A DNA stretch of 64,000 nt. Origin: Apostichopus japonicus (taxonomy: Eukaryota > Echinodermata > Holothuroidea > Aspidochirotida > Stichopodidae). The stretch covers positions 7,191,001 to 7,255,000 of the forward strand of contig NC_092579.1 of NCBI RefSeq assembly GCF_037975245.1, read 5' to 3'. Made by a program: the position numbers and the translations under genes. The notes beneath the pieces were generated by a model. The model had not been told where the DNA came from. It saw only the letters and a list, made by a program, of their open reading frames with translations, and did no database searches. Positions 37,701 through 49,152 of the stretch are shown here, one piece after another (within the stretch, counting starts at the first letter, position 1; each line of letters begins with the position of its first letter).

Positions 37701-38074
37701 CATAGGAGTAGGAGGCGGGGGGGCTGGGGGTTGCAGCCCCGACCAAAACTTTTTGTGAAAATTCGGGCAATATGCTGAGAATTTTTCGGGCACCTACTGA
37801 AAGAAAAATTATTTGCAATGTGTTTTTCAATGGTTAAACTGATATTATTATGATCATTAATATTGTAACGACTTGCCTAATAATTATAACCAATATAGAG
37901 GGGTAATAACACGGCAAATGATTGTATGTTATTGGCATGCGATGTTATAACCGATGCATGCCCATATGATATGCACATTAATATGCTGAACGCGCGCGGA
38001 AGGCGCGAAAAATTTGGGTTATATTTTTCGGGCAAGTCGAGACCCCCAAATCAAATTGGGCTCCTACGCCTATG
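37701..38074. mobile_element. hAT-type MITE (family B), intact 374-bp reference copy
   Basis: The ends are CATAGGAGTAGGAG on the left and, in complement, CATAGGCGTAGGAG on the right. The flanking 8-mers TACATGCA (37693-37700) and TACATACA (38075-38082) match 7 of 8. The interior includes GAAAATTCGGGCAATATGCT, CATGCGATG, CCATATGATATG, ACATTAATATGCTGAACG, a GCGCGCGGAAGGCGCG hairpin and GGTTATATTTTTCGGGCAAG. This unbroken copy shows which sequence should be contiguous in the split copy at 44047 and 62546. Confidence 0.85.
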
Positions 38075-40080
38075 TACATACATACATGCATGTAAGGGAC
38101 TGACTCGGGGTGTTGAGGTGGGGGAAGGGGACGGGTTTGAGTGACAAAAGGGACGTTGTGGTGGGCAGTGTTGGGATAAATAAGTCACCGCATGCAATGT
38201 TTAAGCTTATATGTGTACGCAACCACGATACGTTGACGTCATTCATTGTTTACCAGAATGTTATTTTTACCCAGAATTCCATGTGCCATCACTCAAAAAA
38301 CAAAAAAAACGCACCGTGAATAAATTGTTGTGTCGATAAATAGAACAGTTAATTTACTTATTTACTTCTTTCCTGCAACATAAATGGAGTATGGCTACAA
38401 ATTCAACAGGAAGGGGTTTTGGGGAAGGGGAATGTGTTTGGTATAGGGGAAGGGGAGGGGAAGTGTGTGCAAGAGCCAGCTGGTTAAGCCCCTGAGGGAA
38501 AAAGTCACCAGGAATAAATTCTAAGATCAGTTTTCAATTTCTTACTTATGTTATGAAAATGCTAATAAAAAATTTACCTCACATTACTCAGGGTCCCTAA
38601 TATTTTTTACTGCGGGACCAGTAGCAGTAGCTCCTGAATCCAGCGCATCATCTCGTCAGGCCTAGGTCAAGGTGATATGGCGCCCACCAACAGTTTGGTC
38701 GATCATAGATTTTCCGTAAAGGAGCCACAAACCCAATTAACCGTCTCCATCAGGTAATTGTTATGAACAACAACCCCAGACAGCTAAGGAAAATGATATT
38801 CCATTCGGGAGATATTACAAACACACGGCTAAAGACTTAATCAAGTCTAAATATGACGTCATCGAGTCATATATGCTTAAATAGGCTGTTTATTTTCTGT
38901 AATGAAGATGGGGTTTTTTGGCAAATGGTGAAGCTAAGTTTATACATCACGATAACGATGGTATTGGTTTCAGTATCAACATTGTTAACATAATAAATGG
39001 AAAACTGGACAGGAAAAACAAATATAAAATAAAAGGTTTCAGAACTTAATGGCAATATGACATCACAGGTTTACAAAATGTCAGCCCCCAGATATAAGTA
39101 TATACGATATCTCTTTGGCACCTCCCAATAGACCACCATGGATCCGCTATCAACCCTCTCTAACCAGGGAGTTCCATAACAACTCCCTGTTCTAACGGTC
39201 CTGTTCTGGACGGGTGACAGTGTCGGTTCGTAAAATGATGTTTTCTTTTCCTTGGCCAATCTCTAAATTGACGATTTTGGATCGTGTTACGTCATAGTAA
39301 ACAGAATTTCCCCACGTCTTTGGTAACAGACTTTGCCCGGCTCTACGACGACAACTCAGCACAGCAGACACCGTGGTTGTTTATTAATTATTTAATATCC
39401 GCCTTATACAGAGATCATATGTATCTGTAATATGTATTAGATGGACTCCCTGGAGTGACTGTACAATTGCATCCTCCCCCAGCCACTCTTTGAAGATTCT
39501 CTCCGGAGGGATTCCTAATCCTCCGACCCCCCCCCCCCCACACACACCCCAGCATAATTTACCTACCAAATGGATATATATATATAATTATCTAAAATCG
39601 TTAGATTCTAGATGGAGACTTTGATCTATACTATTATTTTTGATGACATTCAGTGACAGTTTCTTGGCAATATAAGCAGTCCGTGTATGTGACATAGTTC
39701 GCTATTTATATTATGTTCGATCCTTTCCGTCTTGTACGGAAAGGAATGTATTTGTATCATTTGATTTTCAGAGAAATATATATTACAATGTACTCGCACA
39801 GTCGCACTCATGCTGTTGTACTCTTGCTGTTGTTGTTCAGTGTACTATGCAAGTCTTGTAAATACCAACGCTGAATGTGAAGAACCAAATGTTGTTTGTT
39901 GGAATGAGAGGACGAACGGAAGGGGAGCGGGTGGTGGGGTGGGGGGGGGGGTAGGGGGTATTGTCCATACAATGACTTCTTGTCTTTCCGTTCCGTTGTC
40001 TTGTTTTCTTTCCTTTCTATATAATATTCCAGAGACGTTCGAGCACACAACTCTCTTCGATCTAATTATCTCATATATTT

Positions 40081-40131
40081 TCTCCTCCTCCTCCTCCTCC
40101 TCCTCCTCCTCCTCCTCCTCCTCCTCCTCCT
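40081..40131. repeat. (TCC)n trinucleotide microsatellite, about 17 copies
   Basis: Pure CTC/TCC repeat, purine/pyrimidine asymmetric. The poly-Ser open frame across it is an artefact. Confidence 0.95.
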
Positions 40132-40654
40132 TGTTTTCTAGACATCTAGACTATCATTAGTTTGCCTCAGGTTCTTCAAGGCGTACATAATTGTCTCTAT
40201 CTTTCCTTTGCATTCTGCTAAGATTGAAGTAACTTGATTTGCATTAAAATTGAAAAGGTCATGTCAGTAAAGTGTAAGATATAACTCTCGGTGAAAGACA
40301 CTGGCATCCCACCCCTCCCTCTCCCCTTCCTTTCTCCTAGTAAGTTAATTGCAATCGGGACCTTTGGGTGCAAAGGTTGGGATGACGTCACTGGAAGTAA
40401 TGAAGAGGAACTATAGGTCAACGCATGGCTACATAATATGTTGCTTTTATTACCTTCTGCATCTCTGTGTGTTGGTACTAAATTATATTGGTATATATGA
40501 TGCAAATATCTATACCAAAAGAAAGAAACTATACTTTAGGGATTAAATGAGATGTCTGACTGAATGAGCTGTCTGTGGCTTAAATGTGGTGTTATTTTAT
40601 TCTAACTCCACGTATACTCATAAATAATTACGAATATGTATATAAAGGTCGCTC

Positions 40655-40850
40655 TTTTTGTTATAGTTATACACACACATCATAATTATAACTTTATAAT
40701 ATATATATATATAGTTATATATATATATATAGTTATAGTTATAGTTATATATATAGTTAAATATAGTTATATAGTTTGAGTCATATACATAGTTATATAT
40801 AGTATATACAACTATACATATAGCTATATAAAGATAGATATAGTTTCTCA
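40655..40850. repeat. TA-rich (TATAGT)n simple-sequence block
   Basis: Interleaved (TA)n and ATAGTT/TATAGT units over about 200 bp. Low-complexity DNA downstream of the K2P stop codon. Confidence 0.85.
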
Positions 40851-41047
40851 AGTAAATCCTTCATGGAGAACTTGGCGTAAATACATAAGCCTACATATAA
40901 CAAATAACCTTGATGAACCGGTAACTAGGTGATACTTCCATGCTGACAGTATAGTCCAACAGAACTACGTACTCTGAATCTAAGTTTACCATTCAAACGC
41001 CAGTCTGTATCAACTGTATCAAAGCATTCCTACCTCGACACTACGAA

Positions 41048-42691
41048 CTATGATGAATTTATACCGGCTTCTCTTTCGGTGCTAAACTTTGTTATCGACA
41101 ATGCATTGGATTTGATATTTGTAACAAGTTTAATAAACCTGGCCTGTAACAAGGTGATACACATTGACAAACAGCAGAGACCTACCAGTGTGTATATCAT
41201 ACAAGGAAACAGAGAGTTATTCTCGATATGTTTTATGGGATAAAAGTCGCCGAATCCAATCGTAGTCAGCGTGATAAATGTGAAATAAAACGCTTCTAGG
41301 TAACTCCATCCTTCAGAGAGCGAAAAACTTAAAGCACCAATGCACATGTAACTCACTATGAAAAGAATAATGACCGGGAAAGGGACGTTCCCATTGTCGT
41401 ACTCTTCTAATACGCTTGCCAAGTAACTCGGTTGTTTCTGAAGGATGATCCGCGATTCCCTTTTATTCACAGGAGACGTTGTAGATCCGTCGAATATCCC
41501 GTCGTCATTTCCTCCCTCCACGGCATTGTTATCACCTGCAGTGTCGCGATAAACCGCATGAGAGTCTTGGTGCACCGCGGTAGAATCACTAGACTCGGTG
41601 TCCCCGAACGACATGAAACCTGCCCGAGCCATCTTACCACGACACCTCAATCGGATAGATGAAGCGATGAAGGAGGCCAGTCGGGCGAGCAAGCCACCCA
41701 TATCGGCAAAGAGGAGAAAGGAAAGGGGTACCCCAATAGCGCTATAGATGACTACTGCAATCTTTCCCATTGTCGTCGCTGGAACCGATACACCGTATCC
41801 TGTATGAGAAAATATTTCAGAGTGTAACAATAACAGGCAAATTATTCAAGCATGCCATAACTTGAAAATTATCAAATTTAAACAAACCAATGTTATCTTT
41901 CCCACTGCTAAACTGATAAAGCCGTTAAACACGCAAAATAATTTGTGTCTGTCTTAGTGCTTACATTACGTTTACATTAGTAAACATATTCAGTCTCGAA
42001 ATAATGTTGATCCAACCTTAAGTATAGCATGATTTCAAAAGTAGTTCCTACTGAATAAGGTTTTACCTAATGGGGTCCCTGCAGTCACAATCACTCCGAA
42101 AAGTGTATAGGAAAGGTATAACATATCGTACGAAACTGTTCAAGGTATCCCATGGACCCCACCCCACTCTAATATCAGAAGTCGTTCAAATTGCAGTAAT
42201 GATTGATTATGTAATCCTAACGTGGTTATTAAATTTCTGAAATCACCAGGCTTCGACGTAATCTGTTCAATGCAATTTCTTGTTGTAAATATTTATCATA
42301 TAATAAACTCACCTATGGTTGTGATCGTGGTAAAACAGAACAGCAAGGACGAAGATATCGACCACTCATTGCCAGATTCCATTACATCATAGCGCCCTCC
42401 TTCCCAATCGGGATGGGTTACAGTATCCACTAGCTCCTGTAACAGAGTATCTAGTAGAGTCGCCTGCTCGGGTGCTGCCTCGGAGCAGTTCATGAGCAGT
42501 GTCTTGATCTCTTCACGTAAGGACTCTTCTCTATTGTCAAACTGAGCAACGGCCTTTTTTTCCGATGTGTTCTCCAGGAAGTGGAAGAGCAAGCTGCCTG
42601 CGAACAGGTAACTGAAGTAAAAGATGACCAGCGCCACATGAGGGACAGATAGCTTTAGAAGGGCCGTCGTCCTTGGAGATAAACAAGCCAT
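41048..42691 (-). CDS. Two-pore-domain (K2P) potassium channel, two coding exons
   Basis: Exon 1 is 42691-42313 and exon 2 is 41799-41048, joined at a phase-1 GT-AG intron inside the first selectivity filter (TTIG|YG). The protein is 376 residues. Order: M1 at about residues 13-38; an extracellular cap helix region with Cys (NCSEAAPE, about residue 68) that could form the dimer disulfide; P1 with FCFTTITTIGYG (about 117-129); M2; an intracellular loop of about 85 residues; M3; P2 with TLTTIGFGDFYP; M4; and a short C-tail. K2P dimers carry background K+ leak current in the plasma membrane. The long M2-M3 loop and short tail are TRESK-like (KCNK18), but invertebrate TWIK-type channels vary and I do not assign a symbol. 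An acceptor 18 bases before the ATG implies a 5' untranslated exon. Confidence 0.93.
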
Positions 42692-42774
42692 ATTTGTTCC
42701 GCAATCTACTTAGAATAAAAGGAAAAGAAAGGAAATACGTCAAGTCAACTTACATACAATGCTACCGTGACCGG

Positions 42775-43055
42775 ACAAATACCCCCCAGACAAATACCCC
42801 CCGGACGATTACCCCCCAGACAATAACCCCCCGGACGATTACCACCCGGACAGATACCCCCGGGACAAATACCATCCCGGACAATTACCCCCCAGGACAA
42901 CTACCACCCGGACAGAAACCCCCCGGACAATTACCCCCGAGGACAAAAACCCCCCGGACAAGTACCCACCCGGACAACTACCCCCTCGGACGAATACCCC
43001 CTAGACAATTACCCCCCCCCCCCGGATGAATAACCCCCGGACGAATATACCCCTG
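42775..43055. repeat. Degenerate C-rich minisatellite, about 14-16 bp unit
   Basis: About 18 imperfect copies of a unit like CCCGGACAAATACCCC, with ACAAATAC, ACGATTACC and ACAATTACC variants. It starts about 85 bp upstream of the K2P start codon on the opposite side, so it may lie in that gene's 5' untranslated intron or promoter. Confidence 0.9.
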
Positions 43056-43375
43056 GACATATGCCGTTAACTTTAGGAGACGGATACAGCGACGGATACG
43101 CCCGTCTTTTTTCGAGTTTAGTTTCCCGCGGGCCTCAGCATATACACTGGTCCCTCGGGCAACTCCGAGAGCATATTTACAATTGGGTCAGGGTGACGGT
43201 TAAACTGGCACCACTAGGTCGTCGTGTGCCCTGGCCCTTATAACCTCCTCCCGACTTTTAAAAAGATTCGAGCTTTTCATATATAAGCCCCCAAAACTCC
43301 TGGATAGGGTTTGACAATGGACCGAGGCCCGGGGGTTGGGTTGGGAATTGCTCACTGCTGGTAGTAACCAGGGGC

Positions 43376-43505
43376 GTATCCAGGATTTTCTAACCGGGGG
43401 GGCGCGAATTACTATCTAAGCGGAGCGCCACCATCGGTTGGCGCGGAGCGTAAAAGAAAATTTCAGGTTTTGATACCCCCTAGATCACCGGAAATGGCAC
43501 TTCTC
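43376..43505. mobile_element. Fragment of the CGGAGCGCCACC repeat family
   Basis: It starts GGGGCGTATCCAGGATTTTC, then a poly-G, then ACTATCTAAGCGGAGCGCCA, CCATCGGTTGGCGCGGAGCG and ATCACCGGAAATGGCACTTC. The core is shared, inverted, with the right part of the 5715-7066 element (about 6905-7014) and directly with 62690-62810. Only one end is recognisable. Confidence 0.6.
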
Positions 43506-44046
43506 GGGCTTGAAAATGAGCAACCAGATGTACACTTTTGCCTGAGAACCAAGTATTTCCCAATATTTTTTTTTCCATCCATAACCTTTTTGAAGATTGT
43601 AACCAGTCACACATCATGTTCGACCTCATTGCATGTCCTGTTGATCATTGCTTTTGTAGGTGATTCTACGTCACGGCCCACAATATCCGAAAGCCCCACT
43701 TTTCAAAGTTTAAAGCCCATTATTTGTTCAGAATTTGAAAATTCACATTTCTCGTGAAGAAAATCATATCAAAACATATACATAATGTTGCACAAAATTC
43801 AATCTATGGATAACCAATATAGAAAAACCTCCTTCAACCCCTAACAGACCGGTCAAAATTGCTACGAGTAGAGGGAAGTATGATGAAGAATGTTGGTCAG
43901 GAAGTTTTCGAAAATTCAGACACAGTTAATTTATTGGTGTACAAATATTACAACCTCTTATAACGGCAATTATAAAACTTCGTTGAAGGAAATGAAAAAT
44001 AGCAGATATTTCCGATATCAGATATTTCGAAACCGAACACTACACA

Positions 44047-44373
44047 CATAGGCGTAGGAGGCGGGGCTGCAGCCCCCCCCCCCCAACCAAACTTGTTCCC
44101 CTGAAAATTCGGGCAATATGCTGAGAATAAATGAATAGTTTAAAAATGATCTCCTTGGTAATTAAAATAAAGTTCTAGGCTTGGCAGACTAATTCGCCAT
44201 TACTACTGTAAAAGAGAGTTTTGACATAATTGGACCTGCATGCTTTTTCTCCATCTACATAAGACATTTCGTTGTTTACATTAGCATCCTGCGGATGACT
44301 GCGCAACTTTCACGGACCGTACGGTACACGATGCCATGCGATGTAATGACCTATGCTTGCTTATATGATATTG
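44047..44373. mobile_element. Left half of a split hAT-type MITE (family B)
   Basis: It begins CATAGGCGTAGGAGGCGG with the 8-mer ACTACACA just outside (44039-44046). The interior follows the intact copy at 37701: GAAAATTCGGGCAATATGCT, CATGCGATGTAATGACC, ATATGATATTG. It stops at the point equivalent to about 37970 in the reference copy, where a (GTAT)n run begins. The missing right half, starting in register, is at 62439-62546. Confidence 0.85.
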
Positions 44374-44601
44374 TATGTATGTATGTATGTATGTATGTGT
44401 GTATGTATGTATGTATGTATGTATGTATGTATGTATGTATGTATGTATGTATGTATGTATGTATGTATGTATGTATGTATGTATGTATGTATGTATGTAT
44501 GTATGTATGTATGTATGTATGTATGTATGTATGTATGTATGTATGTATGTATGTATGTATGTATGTATGTATGTATGTATGTATGTATGTATGTATGTAT
44601 G
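44374..44601. repeat. (GTAT)n microsatellite, left part of a split SINE tail
   Basis: About 57 copies of GTAT with a single GTGT variant near 44397. It starts right after the TATTG shared with the other MITE half. No SINE body adjoins it here; the body with the rest of the tail is at 62047-62438. I read it as the distal tail of that minus-strand SINE. Confidence 0.9.
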
Positions 44602-44606
44602 ATTAA

Positions 44607-44935
44607 GTGCCTTATGGAGACAAATTTGAGCATACAACTATCCTTATGGCGACACAAATCCTTGTGGAGACAAAAAGTAGGTCTCCACAAGAAATAGTTT
44701 TCCCGCTAACTTCTCAGACCACCACAAACCTACTGGAGACGTTTGAGAAAGGTCACCATAGGGATACCCTTGTGGAGACCATCATAGGTATGCAGACGAT
44801 GTATACAAACAAAAACAAATGTAATGTAAGTGCTAGGGCGCCCTCATTTCTTAAGCCTCCACAAGGCTGTTTAAAATACTGCACAGTGAACTGTGAGTTG
44901 GAGTCTCCACATGGTCAGTTATACCGCCCTTGAAT
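44607..44935. repeat. Left subterminal TGGAGAC motifs
   Basis: TATGGAGACAAA, TGTGGAGACAAAA, GGTCTCCACAAG, CTGGAGACG, TGTGGAGACC and AGTCTCCACATGG occur within about 300 bp, in mixed orientation. The same GGAGAC/GTCTCC core, often with CCACAAG or CCAGAAG beside it, dominates the opposite end of the 17.4-kb unit. Such clustered subterminal motifs are typical transposase or recombinase binding arrays in other DNA transposons; binding here is inference. Confidence 0.55.
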
Positions 44936-45885
44936 ACTGACCACAAAATGAGGAAGAGAGAAATGGTCAAGATAGCTATCACCAAAGTGAGTACAATGTT
45001 TAAGCCTTTTTTTGTACCATTTAAAGTTGCACCATTTTTGAAAGTTTAGTTTCGGAATTTTATATCATTCTGCAAGGCCGAACAACATGACTATACAGTC
45101 AGTTATATTAAGTAGTAAGTACCAGTTCTGCGAAGGCTACAACAGTTCCACAGGATCTTGGATTGAAAAAAAAAGACCTAGCCTACTGTATTCTTCCCTT
45201 GATTAAACCAGGAACAACAGCATTGCATTGTTATTTATGCCCAAAGCTATATTTGCATGTCGAGGGTGGGAGGAGGGGGGGGGGGGGGTCTTTCATGTGT
45301 AACATTATTCCACTTATTTCTGTGCTAACTACATGCATTGTAATTTGTATGTGTCTCGATTGGCTTTGGACATAATCTGATTCGCTCTTTAACAACTGTT
45401 CAGGTTAGATAAATTTAAAATATCAAAGAGTGTTTGACAAAGCCATGTCAACACATTAATAACTTCAATGGAATTGAGCAGAAATAAAGACTCAATACTA
45501 GACCATTCTTTTTTATGTTTTTTTATTAACTGCAGATCACAAGTTTCAATTATTTTTTGAATTTGTATCAAGTCATTTTCTTTTTCTTTTCAGCCTTTCT
45601 TGCCCCATCCTACAGTATTAGCTGCATTCTCCAGAGGGATTACCCTGTCAAAGTAAACCAAAATACTTATTCGTGAAAGATTGCAAAAGATGCATTAAAC
45701 AACTTGTATTACAAACATTGTTGGGAATAACTTAGCATGTTAATGAGGAGGAGAACTTCGGTTAAAGCAAGTCGCATGTTAAAACAGACACTATGAGGCT
45801 GTTTGAACATTACAATCAGATATTTGATAGTGTGTGTTAACATACAGTGGCCAAATACTGTATTCATTACTTCCTACTTACACAG

Positions 45886-48021
45886 TTAGGGTACATGTAG
45901 AATGCTCCAAACCAAATACCCAAGACTAAAAAGAAAAGTGAAGAGGAGAGTTCCAAGTACAACAGCGATAATTGCAACATGTTTTGCATCTCTTGGTTCT
46001 GTGACTTGCACCAACGAAATTGTGCGCCTCACTGGATTCACTGGATTCATTCTTGCTGTTGGAATGGACTAAGGAGATAAAGTATATAACAAAATGCTGA
46101 AGTTCATTACTCGTTGGGAAAAGAGATTTTTTTACCAGGGGCTAATGTGAGTTTGTACATATGAACATTCCAGATTGAAAATTGTGTATCCGACATTCAA
46201 GAGTTTGCTTTCTGTATAAGAGAGTAACTTCCCATTGGACTTGTGAATGCAAACTGTGGGAAAAGAAGATGGTAGGGTGACAGATGCAACATGTTAGGGG
46301 CTTGCTGTTTCAGCACTTATTGATGAACTGTTAGAACACATCAGATGATTAGTGATTTGGTAAGCAAGCTATCCAATAACTGAAAATATTTAATTCCTTT
46401 TGTTAATAACATGTGAAAACTATATGAAGGGCACATAGCAGTATAGCACAATTATTGTGAAACTTTGTTCAGGCTTGCAACCACTTGGTTTTGGAATTTG
46501 GGTTTGGAGGTAAATGTTTTACTTCAGTGATCAGTTCTTGTGTGTGTGTGTGTGTGTGTGTGCAGTTTAAGGATGGTTTACCGGTTATCCGAGTAAAATA
46601 TTTGACTGGTTATAATTTGATGTAAATATGAAACTGCACATATACCTACTGCATGTACAGGCCTTTGAGCCACTACGGTTTGTGAGCATTTAGCTTTGTG
46701 AGATGCACACATGATTGTTTATACTTCTTTGCCTCAAATGCAGTTCAGTATTAATTACATAGGTATTTTTATTTAACATGGGATTTAAGAATGCAAACAA
46801 TTTGTAATATTTGGTATAATTAAGTGGCATTATTGTGAAACAAGATAAATAAGATTACAAGTTAGGTAGAGTTTCTCTTTAAATCTTCAAATATAAAACA
46901 CTACCATTACTATTGTTATGGGTTGTGCCTTTAGAAGACATTCTATGTAGTCTTAGAAGAGGTAGGGTGAGAGGGAAGATAACGGTCATGAGCTGAAATA
47001 AAGAATTATCACACATATTTTGCACCTTCCTTGTAAAGTTCTTTCTTCTTTTATTAAAACCTGTGGTCCTACACTCTGCAGCTGTACACTAAGGCCTATA
47101 TAGTCTTCTATGCCTTTCAGTAATCTTGCACATAACCAGAAAATGATAGGCCAGCCACTATACCTAAATGTTATTATTTGGGCAAAACAGCTAGTTCACT
47201 TGGCGCATATAGTATTACTCAACAAAAATATCTCACTAAACCTACCTTCCAAGTCTTTAAAATGTGTACTATCTTAATTGATGAGCCAAATGTAGCATGA
47301 GAGCCGTCTGGAGACATGTATTTGGCCTGTTTAGTGCACAAGCCTCCACAAGACTGGTCTGTATAGAGTGTTGAATACACTACTGTATATGTACAGCACA
47401 CAGGTCATTATAATTACTCTGAGTGGCAAAGTGCATGGGGAATCCCCTTTTTTGTGGACAATAATCTGAGAGGGCAATTAAGGGCAGTGGATATGTGAGA
47501 ATAACACTTTTTTCTTTAATGCTTTCTTTTGATGGACTGCTGATATTCAAGAGAAAGAAAAAACAATTGCAACAAACAAGCACTTAGCATATAGTGAAAA
47601 GTTAAGCCTTTATCAGTTTTGCAATTTGCCCCAAATGTGGTACCACCTTTGCAAGAGTTATCCTGCAACTTTACCTCAATTGTTAGCCATGCCAATCCCA
47701 AAATTTCCAATTTTTAAAAGTGAAGGTTACTCCTTGAGTGTCTCCATTTGGCTTGTAAACATATGGGCAACATCTGGCAGATGTAGCCAATAAATTACTT
47801 TTATTCCATTTAATTTCCTCCTCAGTCATATATGGCTCTCCCTGTCCTCTGGCCACAGTTTCAATCTTGTCATACCATGTAGGCCTGTGCATGGACAATC
47901 TGAACCCCCCCCCCCCCACCCTTAAACAAAGAAAGGAAACATCATTGAAATCCTTACATATGAGTTTGAATTGTTCGATGGATTCAGCTGCCAATGACTC
48001 AAGCTCAGCTTTGACTGTGAT
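45886..48021 (-). CDS. Candidate single-pass membrane protein, at least three exons, incomplete
   Basis: Three minus-strand segments join with compatible phases: 48021-47958 (ITVKAELESLAAESIEQFKL plus I, phase-1 donor GTAAGG), 47358-47246 (SCGGLCTKQAKYMSPDGSHA then FGSSIKIVHILKTWK, phase-0 donor GTAGGT) and 46068-45886. The last encodes a basic segment (NPVNPVRRTISLVQVTEPRD) followed by one strong transmembrane helix (HVAIIAVVLGTLLFTFLFSL then GYLVW), ending in TAA at 45888-45886. A GTAAGT donor about 6 bases after the stop suggests an intron in the 3' untranslated region. The 5' start is not found. It is divergent to the SET/recombinase gene, about 1.1 kb away, inside the candidate 17.4-kb element. 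The family is not recognised. Confidence 0.35.
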
Positions 48022-49152
48022 CTATACTGTAAGTTGTTGACTTGTCAAGAAGAAGCAGAATGCACAGATAAATACATTGCTTTCGTCTTTTGATGATATG
48101 AATATTTTTTTCAATCTGACATACTAATGAGATGCAGCAGTACCTGCATGGTGATAGCAAGTCTTCAAAAATTACATATAGGTATATATTTTATTATGGT
48201 CCCTGTTGACCCTTACAATCTTTGACCAGCTTTAAACGTAAAAGGCTCATGGGGCTCAAAGTAGTACACCCGTACACACCAAGAATCAAATTCTACCAAG
48301 CCTCACTTCTTGAGATTTATTTTTTGCAAGGTTATTTGACCCAAAAAGCACCTGTCCAAAAAGCTAGCAACGCGCTTTGAGGCTACGTGACCATATTTGA
48401 ATGGGGATGATAACTGTACTCGTACCGACACTGTTATTAGTTTACTGGCACCGACAGCGATTTCAACAAAATGTGTTCATCAAATTCGAGTGATTGATGC
48501 AGATCGTACTGTTCTGTACATCGCATTAAAAATCCACACGTGTATAATAGATGTAATGTGCTAGTACATAGACTGGTATGCTGCAACGTTACACCGAAGA
48601 GGGAACTCCAGCAGGTCTCCAATAGGAAAACCCATAGCAATTCCCCCGCGCTCTTCCTTATGTAGCGACGGAATGTCACAACAGTTACTTCCCATACCCC
48701 CGTTGACTTACTGTTAGGCCATGTTTTTCTTCACCGATAACAGTTCTTTCCTCATTTCATTACACTTTGTCTTAAAATCTTAAGAAAGGTGGAATAAATC
48801 TCTTCATATCTCAGTGGTTTTCTAGTTTCTATTTAGTATGGCACAATCGGACTTTGGGGGTTAAAAATGTAGAGCTACGCAATTTTTGAAAACCAAAATT
48901 CACGCGTAAAACACATTACTGAAAGTTCAATTGTGTCTCTATAACACTGGCCCTCCTCTTTCTCTGTATTGAATATGCATTACAAATGAATGACAGATTC
49001 TTTACATTTAAAACTATTGTGATTGGTTAAAATTCTCAATCGGACCTAGAGGTAACAAATGAGAGTTATCGTTAGAAAATATCGACCTTCGTGCCCAACC
49101 TCGAAAGACGCTATTGTAAACCATTGATCATTACTATCCTAGCTAGGTAACA

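Larger units (their letters stand above)
38083..41047. other. Gene-poor region between MITE B and the K2P gene
   Basis: No convincing exon. It holds poly-C at 39529-39538, poly-G at 39942-39950, a TCC repeat, an AT-repeat block, and a short ACCAGGGAGTTCC/AACTCCCTG palindrome at 39163-39192. Confidence 0.4.

Noticed and set aside
39810-40160. 116-codon frame ending in poly-Ser
   Set aside because: The Ser run is the (TCC)n microsatellite and the rest has no domain.
42673-43029. 118-codon Pro/Thr-rich frame (TPRTITP)
   Set aside because: It is the translation of the C-rich minisatellite upstream of the K2P gene.
47683-47994. 103-codon minus-strand frame starting MAAESIEQFK
   Set aside because: The first part fits an exon with a GTAAGG donor, but the later part (PTWYDKIETVARG...) cannot be joined in phase with its neighbours. 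I kept only the phase-consistent segments and left this part open.
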